Assembly (NCBI RefSeq): GCF_001612905.1
Contig: NZ_BDBI01000002.1
Span: 620,001 to 684,000, forward strand
Reading direction: 5' to 3'
From: Nocardia ignorata NBRC 108230
GTDB taxonomy: Bacteria; Actinomycetota; Actinomycetes; Mycobacteriales; Mycobacteriaceae
DNA length: 64,000 bases
Below the pieces are notes generated by a model. That model searched no databases. It worked only from the letters and a program-made list of their open reading frames with translations, and was not told where the DNA came from. Positions 10,329-19,562 of this stretch are shown here, one piece after another (position 1 is the stretch's first letter; each line of letters opens with the position of its first letter). The translations under genes were made by a program, and so were the position numbers.

Positions 10329-11540
10329 CTATGCCCTCTGCGCGCTGTGCAGGCGTGCGGTGGCTACGGCTCGGCGGGGGTCGCGGGCCGGGAGCAGCAT
10401 GAGGGCGTGTTCGTGGACGGCGATGTCGTCGGGGGCGGCTTCGCCGTAGGTGAGGGCGTGGTGGGGGTCGGGGCTGGCCAGGACCGCGTTGCGCATGGCG
10501 ACGGCGAGGTAGTCGCGCCATTCGGTGATGCCGGGTGTTTCCGAATCCGGAAGCAGCGGACCGTGATACAGCCGAACAGCGGTGTCGAGGTCGCCGGATT
10601 CCAGGGCGTGCAGGACGTCGAGCGCGTCGCAGGACAGGGGAGTGGTGAAGCGGTAGACGCGGTTGGTGATGTCGCCGCCGGTGGCGCGGCGCAGGTACGA
10701 CATCTCCGATTTCAGGGTGCTCGCGCCGACCGCGCGGTCACCGTAGACGGCGTAGTGCAGGCGTTCGTGGCTGTAGCCGTCGTCGCTGAGCGCGAGCAGG
10801 GTGAGGATCTCGAGCTGACGTGGGCGCAACCGGATCGGGGTGCCGTCGCGCATCAACCGGCCCGTGCCGAGGCAGGTCAGCCGCATGCCCGCCGGTGCGG
10901 GTGCGGCCGCGTGCAGTTTGGCTTCGATGGCGCTGGTCATGGTGCGCACCGTGGCCATGGCCAGCGGGTGGGAGCGTTTCCAGGTGGTCGACAGATCGAG
11001 CACGCCGAGCAGTGTGCCGTCGGCCGCGCGGATCGGCGCGCAATAGCAGACCCAGCCGTGCAGGGCGGCGACAAGATGTTCGGCCGAGAACACGGTGTGC
11101 GGCCGATCGGTGCGCAACGCCAGCGACAGCGCGTTCGTCCCCATGTGCGCCTCGTCCCACCGCCCACCCGGCGCGAAGTTCACCTGCTCGGCCCGCCGCC
11201 GCATGACCGGCCCGCCGTAGGTCCACAGAATCGTCCCCGAAGCATCCGTCACCGCCGCCACATACCCCGCGTCGTCGGCCACGCTGTGCAACTGGTCCTT
11301 CAACTCGCTCACCGGCCCACGCAGCGGCGACTCGGCCCACTTCGGCCCGATATCGGTCTCGCTCTCGGGCGCGCAATCGCGCCCAGGATCCACCGTCCGC
11401 AACGACCGCAACCACGACTGCGCCACCTCGGCCCGCACCCCGGAACTCCGCCCGAGCGCCGATTCCCCCGCGGGCACCCACTGCGCCCACTCCCGCTCCA
11501 ACGCAGCCCGCTGCGCCGAAAGCGTCAGCTGCGATGCCAT
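10329..11540 (-). CDS. GAF-domain transcriptional regulator of the ethanolamine/aldehyde locus
   Basis: A 403-residue protein with an N-terminal helical region, a GAF-like sensor domain at about residues 80-210 (DASGTILWTYGG, GTNALSLAL, YCAPIRAADGTLLGVLDLS) and a C-terminal DNA-binding part at about 230-300 (LRPRQLEILTLLAL, ERLHYAVYG, TLKSEMSYLRRATGG). The sensor half resembles AcoR/MimR-type activators. The sigma-54 AAA+ domain is absent and a SARP-like winged helix takes its place. It reads in the same direction as the aldehyde dehydrogenase and is therefore its likely local activator, responding to ethanolamine, an aldehyde or an alcohol. Confidence 0.75.
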   Translation of the reverse strand: MASQLTLSAQRAALEREWAQWVPAGESALGRSSGVRAEVAQSWLRSLRTVDPGRDCAPESETDIGPKWAESPLRGPVSELKDQLHSVADDAGYVAAVTDASGTILWTYGGPVMRRRAEQVNFAPGGRWDEAHMGTNALSLALRTDRPHTVFSAEHLVAALHGWVCYCAPIRAADGTLLGVLDLSTTWKRSHPLAMATVRTMTSAIEAKLHAAAPAPAGMRLTCLGTGRLMRDGTPIRLRPRQLEILTLLALSDDGYSHERLHYAVYGDRAVGASTLKSEMSYLRRATGGDITNRVYRFTTPLSCDALDVLHALESGDLDTAVRLYHGPLLPDSETPGITEWRDYLAVAMRNAVLASPDPHHALTYGEAAPDDIAVHEHALMLLPARDPRRAVATARLHSAQRA

Positions 11541-11688
11541 GGGGGTTCCTGTCCGGTCGCTATCAGGGACTTCGTCCCCAATAATGCCCCACCTATGCCC
11601 CGCCCAACAGCCGTTTCGGTGGTGGTGCCAGTGAGCTGCGCACCGGTGCTCCGGAAAAAGTTCCCTACCCCCTCACTGCGAGCCAAGG

Positions 11689-11719
11689 GTGTAGCCCGGT
11701 GTAGCACGCAGGGCTACAC
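11689..11719. promoter_or_regulatory. Palindromic operator of the toxin-antitoxin pair
   Basis: A perfect 9-bp inverted repeat (GTGTAGCCC at 11689-11697 and GGGCTACAC at 11711-11719) with a third partial half-site GTGTAG at 11699-11704 lies seven bases before the antitoxin ATG. This is the expected place and shape of an autoregulatory antitoxin operator. No ribosome site follows, so the transcript may be leaderless. Confidence 0.7.
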
Positions 11720-11726
11720 TTGACGT

Positions 11727-11999
11727 ATGAGGCAGATCAGTCAGCGCGAGCTGCGGAACAATTCCGCGGCGATCATGGACGCCGTGGAGGCGGGCGAGAC
11801 CATCCTGGTCACCCGTAACGGTGTCGAGATCGCCGAGGTGCGGCCGGTCAGCCGGCGCCGTCGTCGCAGCGCGGAAGAACTGGTCGCCCGGCATCGTGGT
11901 CTGCCACGGGTGGACTATGCCGCGATGCGTCGGGAAGCCGACGAATTCTTCGGTACCGAGGACAGGATCTGCGACGACGACCCGTGGAGCGGCCGGTGA
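11727..11999 (+). CDS. Phd/YefM-type antitoxin
   Basis: A 90-residue antitoxin. The N-terminal Phd/YefM fold ([20 protein letters not shown], then [19 protein letters not shown]) binds the operator as a dimer. The basic RRRRR linker and the acidic/aromatic C-terminus ([16 protein letters not shown]) probably wraps the toxin. Its GTGA stop overlaps the toxin start at 11996, the usual coupling for these modules. Confidence 0.9.
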   Translation: MRQISQRELRNNSAAIMDAVEAGETILVTRNGVEIAEVRPVSRRRRRSAEELVARHRGLPRVDYAAMRREADEFFGTEDRICDDDPWSGR

Positions 12000-12400
12000 G
12001 CGTCAGGCATCCGGCGGGTGTTCTCGACACGTGCGCCTACCTCGACCTCGGATCGCTCGAGCCGAACAATCTGCCGGAGACCCCGGAGATCACCGCCATC
12101 ACGCTGGCTGAGCTCAACCAAGGCGTCGCGATGGCCAAGGATCCGGTGAGTCGGGCCGAGCGCTCGGAGCACCTCGGCGCCGCGATCGTCGAATTCGACC
12201 CGCTGCCGTTCGACGAAGCCGCGGCGACTCGGTACGGAACGTTGGTCGCGCTCACCATCGCCGCGAACGGTGACCCGCGCCCCCGGCGGATGGACCTACT
12301 CATCGCGGCGATCGCCTCGGCGAACTCGCTTCCGCTCTATACCCGCAACGCCGCCGACTTCAAAGGGCTGGAGAGCATGCTCGAGGTTGTCGCGCTCTGA
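11996..12400 (+). CDS. VapC-type PIN-domain toxin
   Basis: A 134-residue PIN-domain ribonuclease, the toxin of a VapBC-type module. The catalytic acidic residues are visible: D in [10 protein letters not shown] (about residue 11), E in [12 protein letters not shown] (about residue 38) and D in [11 protein letters not shown] (about residue 97). [12 protein letters not shown] follows near the C-terminus. Targets of VapC enzymes are usually tRNA or rRNA; this one cannot be predicted. The GTG at 11996 overlaps the antitoxin stop; a GTG at 11984 would add four residues. Confidence 0.9.
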   Translation: MSVRHPAGVLDTCAYLDLGSLEPNNLPETPEITAITLAELNQGVAMAKDPVSRAERSEHLGAAIVEFDPLPFDEAAATRYGTLVALTIAANGDPRPRRMDLLIAAIASANSLPLYTRNAADFKGLESMLEVVAL

Positions 12401-12539
12401 GGTACCGAGCCGGAGGGGGAAGTTGTCAATACCGCTGCGGTACAACAACTGCATCGGACTGCGGAGTGATGTGTGGCTGGGTGGGGGCAGTCAAGGTGGT
12501 CACGTGCGTATCGCCGACATCTCCCCGAGACCCGCCGAC

Positions 12540-13301
12540 ATGGAGCGAACGGTAGGTGGGGTGAAGGTTTGGGTTGCGATCGGTGTCTACGTTGCGACCA
12601 CCCTTGCCGCTTCGGTGGTCTTCCTTGCGGTGCAACCACTTTCGGGGATAGATCCGGCCGTGCTCTCGCTGGTTCAGTTCGCCCCGGCGGTCGGTGCGTT
12701 GGTCACATGGCTGGTGTTCCGCAAGACCGTCGCTGCGGTGCTCCCCGTTGCGGTTTCCGGTCGGCGGGTGGCGGGGAATGTCGCGGCGATCGTCGCGGTG
12801 TGTGTCGGGTACTGGTTGCTGCTCATGGGGGCGGCTGTTGTGTCGGGGACGGCCACCGTGGGGCCTGCCGCGATCGGGAGCGTGCCCTTCGTGGTGTTTC
12901 TCGTGGTGCAACTGGTCGGGGCCGGTGGGGAGGAGATCGGGTGGCGGGGATTGATGCAGCCGATGCTCGAAGCGCGGATGGCCAGGTTCGGCGCGGTGGC
13001 GGTGGCCGGGGCGGTGTGGGCGCTGTGGCATGTCCAGGCCTTCACGGCCGGGCCGGTGGTGGCGGGGTGCTTCTTCGTGGCGACCATGTCGTTCGCGATG
13101 GTGCTCGGCTATCTGGGCACGGGGAGTTTCGGTCAGCGTGTGCTGGTCGCCTCGATCGGGCATTGGCTGATCAATATCGCGGGATATCTGCTGGCCGGGG
13201 ACGCGACGACGGACCGGCCGCAGATCGTTTTCGTCGCGGTGGCCGCCGTGCTGGTCGCCGTGGCCACCATGACGGTTCGCGCGGCGGAAACCCGCCGCTG
13301 A
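12540..13301 (+). CDS. CPBP family intramembrane metalloprotease
   Basis: A 253-residue, multi-span membrane protein (about eight hydrophobic segments) of the CPBP/Abi family. The intramembrane catalytic motifs are EEIGWRG, HVQAF and HWLIN, matching the EExxxR, FxxxH and HxxxN/B pattern. Members include eukaryotic CAAX prenyl endopeptidases and bacterial bacteriocin-immunity proteins; the substrate here is unknown. Start choice is uncertain: ATG at 12540 or GTG at 12504. Confidence 0.85.
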   Translation: MERTVGGVKVWVAIGVYVATTLAASVVFLAVQPLSGIDPAVLSLVQFAPAVGALVTWLVFRKTVAAVLPVAVSGRRVAGNVAAIVAVCVGYWLLLMGAAVVSGTATVGPAAIGSVPFVVFLVVQLVGAGGEEIGWRGLMQPMLEARMARFGAVAVAGAVWALWHVQAFTAGPVVAGCFFVATMSFAMVLGYLGTGSFGQRVLVASIGHWLINIAGYLLAGDATTDRPQIVFVAVAAVLVAVATMTVRAAETRR

Positions 13302-13343
13302 TGGTTGTCGGCACTGTCTCCGCGTGTGTGGCACGCTGGCAGC

Positions 13344-15395
13344 GTGAACCGGTTGGGTAGCGCGACTTCGCCGTATCTGCGTCAGCACGCCGACAACCCG
13401 GTGCATTGGCGGGAGTGGGATGCCGATGCACTGGCCGAGGCGGCCGAGCGGGATGTGCCGATCCTGCTCTCGGTCGGGTACGCGTCGTGTCACTGGTGCC
13501 ATGTGATGGCGCACGAGTCGTTCGAGGACGCGGCGACCGCCGAGCAGATGAACGCCGACTTCGTGTGCGTGAAGGTCGATCGGGAGGAACGCCCCGACCT
13601 CGACGCGGTGTACATGACCGCGACCGTCGCCATGACCGGGCAGGGCGGGTGGCCGATGACCTGCTTCCTCACCCCCGACGGTGCGCCGTTCTACTGCGGC
13701 ACCTACTACCCCAAGCAGCCGCGCGGCGGGATGCCCTCGTTCACCCAGTTGCTCACAGCCATCACCGAGACGTGGCGCAACCGCCGCGACGAGGTGGACA
13801 AGGCCGCCGACCAGGTCACCGAGGCCCTGCGTGCGCAGGCGACCGGCCTGCCCGACGGCGAGATCGCCCTCACCACTGAACTTCTCGACAAAGCGGTCCT
13901 CGCTGTCGCCGCCGACGAGGACCGGGTACACGGCGGATTCGGTGGAGCGCCGAAGTTCCCGCCGTCGGCGATGCTCGAGGGCCTGCTACGGCACTGGGAG
14001 CGCACCGGCGACCAGGCCGTGTTCGACCTGGTGGAGCGCGCGGCCGAGGCGATGGCGCGCGGCGGTATCTACGACCAGTTGCGCGGCGGGTTCGCGAGAT
14101 ACGCGGTCGACGCGAATTGGCTTGTGCCGCACTTCGAGAAGATGCTCTACGACAACGCCCTGCTGTTGCGCGCCTACGCTCACCTGGCCAGACGTACACC
14201 GGCGACCCCCTTGGAATCGTTGCCGCACAGAGTTTCTCGCGAGACGGTCGAATTCCTGCTCGCCGACCTCGGTACCGCCGAGGGCGGATTCGCCTCCGCG
14301 CTCGACGCCGACACCCACCTCGAGCCGGGCGGTGCGGGTGTGGAGGGCGCCACCTATGTGTGGACGCCCGCCGAGCTGGTCGGCGAACTCGGCCCGCTCG
14401 ACGGCATGTGGGCCGCCGACGCATTCGGTGTCACCACGGCGGGCAACTTCGAACAGGGCACCTCGGTGCTCACCCGCCACAGCGACCCGGTAGACGCCGA
14501 ACAGTCGGCCCGTTTCGATCGGTTGCGCACCAAGCTCTTCGAGGTCCGCACCGCGCGTCCACAACCGGCGCGCGACGACAAAGTGGTCACCGCCTGGAAC
14601 GGGATGGCCATCACCGCGCTCGCGGAAGCCGGTGCGGCACTGGAGGAACCGTCCTGGGTGGCGGCGGCCGTGCGGTGCGCGCGTTTCCTGCTCGACGTGC
14701 ACCTCGTCGACGGACGCCTGCGCCGCGCCTCCCTCGACGGTGTCGCGGGCGCCCCACCCGCGGTGCTCGAGGACTATGCCTGGCTCACCACCGGTCTGCT
14801 CGCCCTGTACCAGGCCACCGGCGAACCCGATTGGCTCGCCGCCGCCCAGGTGATCCTCGACTCGGCGATCGAGCATTTCGCCGACCCCGACCGTCCCGGC
14901 AGCTGGTTCGACACCGCCGACGACGCCGAAACTCTGGTGACCCGCCCCCGCGACCCCATCGACGGCGCCACCCCCTCGGGTACCTCCGCCCTCGCCGAGG
15001 CCCTGCTCACCGCCTCGGCCGTCGCTGACCCCGACCGCGCCGTCCACTACCGCGAACTGGCCGACCACACCCTCGCGCGAGGCGCACTCCTGCTCGACCG
15101 CGCACCACGCACCGCGGGCCATTGGCTCGCCGTCGCCGAAGCCGCCGTCCGCGGCCCGTTCCAGGTGGCCATCGCAGCAACCGAAAAGACCTCGGCCACA
15201 ATGGAACTCCTCGCAGCCGCCCGCACGGCCGCACCGGGCGGCTCGATCGTGCTCGCCGCGCCCCCGGACGCCGCTCCGCTGCTCACCGACCGCCCCCTCG
15301 TCGACGGTCACCCCGCCGCCTACGTCTGCCGAGGCTCGATCTGCGACCTCCCCGTCACCGACCCCGCCGACCTGACTCTGGCTCTGCGCACCTGA
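13344..15395 (+). CDS. Thioredoxin-fold DUF255/YyaL-type protein
   Basis: A 683-residue cytoplasmic protein with an N-terminal thioredoxin-like domain (SPYLRQHADNPVHW, SVGYASCHWCHVM with the CxxC, then GGWPMTCFLTPDG) and a long C-terminal (alpha/alpha)6 glycan-epimerase-like barrel (GGIYDQLRGGFARYAVD, WLVPHFEKMLYDNALLL). This is the widespread YyaL/spermatogenesis-associated-protein-20 family (Rv1084 type), whose biochemical function is unsettled. Start is the GTG at 13344, aligned with the family N-terminus NRLGSATSPYL. Confidence 0.92.
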   Translation: MNRLGSATSPYLRQHADNPVHWREWDADALAEAAERDVPILLSVGYASCHWCHVMAHESFEDAATAEQMNADFVCVKVDREERPDLDAVYMTATVAMTGQGGWPMTCFLTPDGAPFYCGTYYPKQPRGGMPSFTQLLTAITETWRNRRDEVDKAADQVTEALRAQATGLPDGEIALTTELLDKAVLAVAADEDRVHGGFGGAPKFPPSAMLEGLLRHWERTGDQAVFDLVERAAEAMARGGIYDQLRGGFARYAVDANWLVPHFEKMLYDNALLLRAYAHLARRTPATPLESLPHRVSRETVEFLLADLGTAEGGFASALDADTHLEPGGAGVEGATYVWTPAELVGELGPLDGMWAADAFGVTTAGNFEQGTSVLTRHSDPVDAEQSARFDRLRTKLFEVRTARPQPARDDKVVTAWNGMAITALAEAGAALEEPSWVAAAVRCARFLLDVHLVDGRLRRASLDGVAGAPPAVLEDYAWLTTGLLALYQATGEPDWLAAAQVILDSAIEHFADPDRPGSWFDTADDAETLVTRPRDPIDGATPSGTSALAEALLTASAVADPDRAVHYRELADHTLARGALLLDRAPRTAGHWLAVAEAAVRGPFQVAIAATEKTSATMELLAAARTAAPGGSIVLAAPPDAAPLLTDRPLVDGHPAAYVCRGSICDLPVTDPADLTLALRT

Positions 15396-15500
15396 CAGAG
15401 GGTCTCGGTCGGGGCGGCCTGGTCTTGTCGGCAATCAGGCGAGACCTACGCCCTTGTGGGGCAAGCTGATTCGATTCGGCTGATCGGCAGGTGCCGCCGA

Positions 15501-16991
15501 TCAGCGGTTCGGTGGGATATCGGTCCAGGTCCGGGTGCGCCCGGGGATGCCGCGCAGGCGAAGGTCCTTGTGCCGCTTCCATTTAGCGCGTTCGGCGGGT
15601 GCGGACGCCTGCACCACGTCATCGCTGACCAGCACCCGCCGCGTCACTTCCTTGGCGACGGTGGTGAGCCGGGCCGCCTCGTTGACGGCGTCACCGATGA
15701 CGGTGAACTCGAGGCGGGTGTCGGAGCCGACGTCGCCCGCGAACACCTTGCCCCTTGCCACGCCGATACCGATGTCGAGCTCTCCGGTGGCCACCACTTC
15801 GTCGCGGATGCGGCGGGCGGCACGCAGGGCCGGGGTGGCGTTGTCGCGCAGCGCCGAGGGCGCGCCGAAGATGCACAGGGCGGCGTCGCCCTGGAATTTG
15901 TTGACCAGGCCGCCGTTGTCTTCGGTGGCCGCGACCACGGTGGCCAGCAACCGGTTGAGCTTGTGCACGAACTCCACCGGCTCCATCTCGGCCGACAGCC
16001 GCACCGAACCGGTGACGTCGATGAACAGTGCCGACACCGTGCGCACATCACCGGTGAGGTCGGCGCTGCCTGCCAACGCGCGCTCGGCGACCGTCGAGCC
16101 GACGTGCTTGCCGAACATGTCCTCCATGTGCGCCTGTTCGCGCAGGGTGGTGGCCAGTTCGTTGACGGAGTGTTCGAGCCGCCCGATCTCACTCGCGCTA
16201 CCGACGGGCACCCGCACGTCGAGTTCCCCACGGGTGATCCGGTCCAGCGCCCGATACATGGCTCGCATCGGGGTCGCGACCGAGCGTGCGAGCAGCGCGG
16301 TGGCCAGCATCCCGACGCCGAGGGCGACGATCGAGAACATCCAGGCCGCGCGCACCCGGTCGCTCGCGGGCGTGGTGCGGTCGCTGAGCACCACGATGAC
16401 GATGAGCCCCGGCAGCGCGCCGGACACCGCCCAGGTGACAAGCACGCGCACCAGCACCGTGGCACTCGGATGCACGGTCGGTCCGAGGACGGCGGCGACG
16501 ATGGGTACGGTCGGGCGGATCAGCCGGTCCAGGATCAGGTAGATCACGCCCGCCGATTCGAGGGCGCCGAGGATGAACCCCGCCCCGATCACGATGGTGT
16601 TGTGGTAGTCGGTGAACCGGTCGACCAGCCACACGGTGAGGATGATGCCGGGCAGCCAGATCAGCACGGCGCGCACGGTGATCGCGGCGGGCAGCCGGAT
16701 CAGCTGGCGAGCTTCGTCCGGTGTCGGTTTGCGGCCGTCGTCCAGCCAGCGCAGGTGTTTTCGGCGGTCGTAGATCGCGAGTCCGATGCCGAGGGCGAAT
16801 CCGAAGGCCGGGTAGATGGCGATGAGCGAGGCCGCGTCGTGCCAGTCGTCGCCGACGCGGCTGAACACGCCACCGGCCCAGGAGATGAGGAAGATGGCGC
16901 CGACGCCGACGAAGTTGGCGGTGATGACGACGAGGGCGAGCCCCCAGTGCGACCGCAGCAGCCAGCGGACCAGCCGGTTCACCGCGCACAC
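15501..16991 (-). CDS. Membrane class III adenylate/guanylate cyclase with HAMP domain
   Basis: A protein of about 496 residues with six hydrophobic helices, a HAMP domain (RALDRITRGELDVRVPV, then SASEIGRLEHSVNELA) and a C-terminal cyclase catalytic domain. Both metal-binding aspartates are visible (ALFIDVTGS and KFQGDAALCIFG, the latter with the purine-selecting Lys). The transition-state Asn and Arg are in GDAVNEAARL. Architecture matches mycobacterial Rv1318c-Rv1320c. It converts ATP to cAMP if active; GTP use is not excluded. The start is uncertain among GTG 16991, GTG 16982 and ATG 17084. Confidence 0.88.
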   Translation of the reverse strand: MCAVNRLVRWLLRSHWGLALVVITANFVGVGAIFLISWAGGVFSRVGDDWHDAASLIAIYPAFGFALGIGLAIYDRRKHLRWLDDGRKPTPDEARQLIRLPAAITVRAVLIWLPGIILTVWLVDRFTDYHNTIVIGAGFILGALESAGVIYLILDRLIRPTVPIVAAVLGPTVHPSATVLVRVLVTWAVSGALPGLIVIVVLSDRTTPASDRVRAAWMFSIVALGVGMLATALLARSVATPMRAMYRALDRITRGELDVRVPVGSASEIGRLEHSVNELATTLREQAHMEDMFGKHVGSTVAERALAGSADLTGDVRTVSALFIDVTGSVRLSAEMEPVEFVHKLNRLLATVVAATEDNGGLVNKFQGDAALCIFGAPSALRDNATPALRAARRIRDEVVATGELDIGIGVARGKVFAGDVGSDTRLEFTVIGDAVNEAARLTTVAKEVTRRVLVSDDVVQASAPAERAKWKRHKDLRLRGIPGRTRTWTDIPPNR

Positions 16992-17100
16992 CCGTCTACC
17001 GCACCCCGTGACGGGGCCGGGGCGGGACGAGCCGCGCGAATGATCGACACAACTGTCCAGCATAGAAGGCGCGGCCGAGGACACCGCGCACGCACGCCGC

Positions 17101-17775
17101 TCAGCCGAGCACCACGAGCCAGATCGCGATGTAGTGGCACAGCGCCGCGACGACGGTCGCCGCGTGGAAGAACTCGTGGTGCCCGAAGTCCGGCCACGGA
17201 TTGGGCCACTTCGTCGCGTACAGCACGGCCCCCACGCTGTAGATCACCCCGCCGATGGCGAGCAATACCAGCGGCCACACCCCCACGTTGTGCAGGAGGG
17301 TCGGCGCGACCGGCACCACGGCCCACCCGAGCAGTAGATACAACGGCACGCCGACCCACCTGGGCGCGGTCGGCCACAGCACCTTGAGGGCGACTCCCGC
17401 GAGCGCTCCCACCCACACCACGATCAGCAAGGTCCGCCCGGTGCTGTCGGGGAGGCCGAGCACCGCGAACGGGGTGTAACTGCCCGCGATGAACACGAAG
17501 ATCATCGAGTGGTCCAGCCGCTTCATCCGCACCCGGGTCCGCACGCTCGCCCAGGTCACCCGGTGGTAGACCGCGCTCACGCCGAACAGCCCGCACACCG
17601 CGACCCCGTAGACCACGGTCGCCCACCCGGCCGTGGTCGAGTGCGCGAACCCGGCCACCGCGAGCGCCGCCACCGCGACCACGGCCACACCGAACGCCCA
17701 CGTATGAATCCACCCGCGAAACCGCGGCTTCACCAGCGCGACAGGCACACCCGAATCGCTACCGACCGCCTCCAC
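17101..17775 (-). CDS. Hemolysin III / PAQR-family membrane protein
   Basis: A 224-residue protein with seven transmembrane helices. PAQR-superfamily zinc or metal residues are present: [10 protein letters not shown] (S/H), [18 protein letters not shown] (D/H) and the C-terminal [18 protein letters not shown] (H-x3-H). It corresponds to Rv1085c. The hemolysin name is historical; a membrane hydrolase or receptor-like role is more probable. A GGGAGG ribosome site precedes the GTG start. Confidence 0.88.
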   Translation of the reverse strand: MEAVGSDSGVPVALVKPRFRGWIHTWAFGVAVVAVAALAVAGFAHSTTAGWATVVYGVAVCGLFGVSAVYHRVTWASVRTRVRMKRLDHSMIFVFIAGSYTPFAVLGLPDSTGRTLLIVVWVGALAGVALKVLWPTAPRWVGVPLYLLLGWAVVPVAPTLLHNVGVWPLVLLAIGGVIYSVGAVLYATKWPNPWPDFGHHEFFHAATVVAALCHYIAIWLVVLG

Positions 17776-18109
17776 GACACCTCCCAGTCAAACCTACGGA
17801 ACCGTAAGTTACGCCCCCAACGGTACGTGAAAACCCATCCATCACACACCAGGGTGTCGACCACCACGAAGCAATCTGCGGAAAACCCGAACTCCACCGC
17901 CGCAGCCGCAATAGGCGCCAACTACCCACGCCGCGCCAGTCCCGAGAAAGCCTCCTCCGATCCCACGCCCTGATCTCGCAAGAACATGGGTAACTCCCCA
18001 GTCACCCCAAAGCCGGAGCACCTTCTCACCGCCGGCCCGGCACGCCTCTCACCCCGCACCCACGACCGGCAAGAGTCACGGGGTGGCGGCCCAGGCGTAG
18101 GGTGCGGGC
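17776..18109. other. Intergenic region between hemolysin III and prenyl synthase genes
   Basis: A divergent promoter region of 334 bases. It has a short palindrome TACGG-AA-CCGTA (17795-17806) close to the hemolysin III start, a possible regulator site. The rest is C-rich and I see no gene or strong structure in it. Confidence 0.5.
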
Positions 18110-18889
18110 GTGGAGTTTTTCGGTCGGGTGCGAGGGTTGCCGTACCGCGTCTATGAAGCCAGGCTGTCCAAGCAGCTGGCCGACAAGCAGCACCCCCGCC
18201 ACGTGGCGGTGATGTGCGACGGGAATCGACGCTGGGCGCGCGAGAACGGGTTCACCGATGTCAGCCACGGTCATCGGGTCGGTGCGCTGAAGATCGCCGA
18301 GCTGGTCGGCTGGTGTGCCGCCGAGGGCATCGAGATGGTGACCGTCTACCTGCTGTCGACGGAGAACCTGCGCCGCGATCCCGAGGAGCTCGAGACGCTG
18401 TTCGAGGTGATCACCGATGTGGTCGAGGAGTTGTCGGCGCCGGAGCAGAACTGGAGTGTGCGGATCGTCGGTTCGCTCGCCGGTTTCCCCGAGTTGATCG
18501 CCAAGCGGCTGCGGGTGGCAGCCGAGCGCACGAGTGGGCGCGACGGTGTGCACGTGAATGTGGCTGTGGGGTACGGGGGTCGGCAGGAGATCACCGACGC
18601 GGTGCGCTCACTGGTGCGTCAGGAGATCGCGGCGGGGGAGTCGGGTGAGGATCTGGTGCAGTCGATCACGGTCGACGCGATCGGCCAGCATCTGTACACC
18701 TCGGGTCAGCCCGACCCGGATCTGGTGATCAGAACCTCTGGTGAGCAGCGGCTTTCGGGTTTTCTGTTGTGGCAGAGCGCGTATTCGGAGATCTGGTTCA
18801 CCGAGGCGTACTGGCCGGAGTTCCGGCGGGTCGATTTTCTTCGCGCGCTGCGGGATTACGCGGCGCGGCACCGTCGCTTCGGGGTGTGA
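18110..18889 (+). CDS. Short-chain Z-isoprenyl diphosphate synthase
   Basis: A 259-residue cis-prenyltransferase of the UppS family. Region I is VAVMCDGNRRWARENGF with the catalytic aspartate. Other signatures are VTVYLLSTENLRR, NVAVGYGGRQEI, DLVIRTSGEQRLSGFLLWQ and YSEIWFTEAYWPEF. In mycobacteria the Rv1086 homologue makes omega,E,Z-farnesyl diphosphate, which feeds decaprenyl phosphate synthesis for arabinogalactan. The position beside hemolysin III supports that assignment over long-chain UppS. Starts at GTG 18110. Confidence 0.9.
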   Translation: MEFFGRVRGLPYRVYEARLSKQLADKQHPRHVAVMCDGNRRWARENGFTDVSHGHRVGALKIAELVGWCAAEGIEMVTVYLLSTENLRRDPEELETLFEVITDVVEELSAPEQNWSVRIVGSLAGFPELIAKRLRVAAERTSGRDGVHVNVAVGYGGRQEITDAVRSLVRQEIAAGESGEDLVQSITVDAIGQHLYTSGQPDPDLVIRTSGEQRLSGFLLWQSAYSEIWFTEAYWPEFRRVDFLRALRDYAARHRRFGV

Positions 18890-18917
18890 GTCGTAGTCCT
18901 CGCGTACTGTCGCGTTC

Positions 18918-19484
18918 GTGGAACCTGATGAGGCGTCTTACATCAGCTATGAGGAGTTCGGCAGGCGTTTCCTCGAGTACGCCGTGTCCGAGCAGCGCAT
19001 CGCGGACGCGTTCGGTGAGCTCACCGGTGCCGCTTTCGATTTCGGCCCGATCGGGGTGGGGCCGGGCCGGTTGGCGAAGGTCACCGCGCAGGTGGAGCTC
19101 GGTCAGCCGCGCATTCTGCGTTTCGTCGACGCCTTCATCTCCTTCGAGCTGACGATCCCGTTGCATGTGGATCTGGTGGTCGATCTCGCGGTCGACCGGT
19201 CGCGGTTCCGGGTGGACGGCACCGTGCACCTGCATCTGACGGCACGCACGGCCGACCCGCTGCGGGTAGTCATCGACATCGCCGAGCCGCGTCCGGGTGA
19301 TGTGCGGGTGAACGTGGCCAGTTCCACCAAGCGCGGGCAGTTGTTGCGGGTGCTTGCCAGTGTCGATCACGAGATCCGCCGGTTCGTGGCCCGGTACATG
19401 TCCGAGGAGATCCGCAAGCCCGAGATCGGCGCGGTGCGCAATATCGATGTGGCGACCAGGTTGGACGCGGCCTGGAAGTTGTGA
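18918..19484 (+). CDS. Conserved-looking protein of unknown function
   Basis: A 188-residue soluble protein starting at GTG 18918, 28 bases after the prenyl synthase. It has an acidic helical start (SYEEFGRRFLEYAVSEQRI), a beta-rich central domain with alternating hydrophobics (FELTIPLHVDLVVDLAVD) and a basic C-terminal helix (DHEIRRFVARYMSEEI). This would suit a lipid- or ligand-binding shell, but I do not recognise a family. It may be co-transcribed with the prenyl synthase. Confidence 0.7.
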   Translation: MEPDEASYISYEEFGRRFLEYAVSEQRIADAFGELTGAAFDFGPIGVGPGRLAKVTAQVELGQPRILRFVDAFISFELTIPLHVDLVVDLAVDRSRFRVDGTVHLHLTARTADPLRVVIDIAEPRPGDVRVNVASSTKRGQLLRVLASVDHEIRRFVARYMSEEIRKPEIGAVRNIDVATRLDAAWKL

Positions 19485-19562
19485 CGAGTCGTCCCGGTTC
19501 CGGTGGTGCGCGGGCTAGGCTGCTGCCCGGAACGGACCCGTCGACACAGGTAGGGGACAGCG

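Noticed and set aside
15456..17387. 643-codon plus-strand ORF opposite the cyclase and hemolysin III
   Set aside because: Antisense shadow of genes with clear catalytic motifs on the minus strand.
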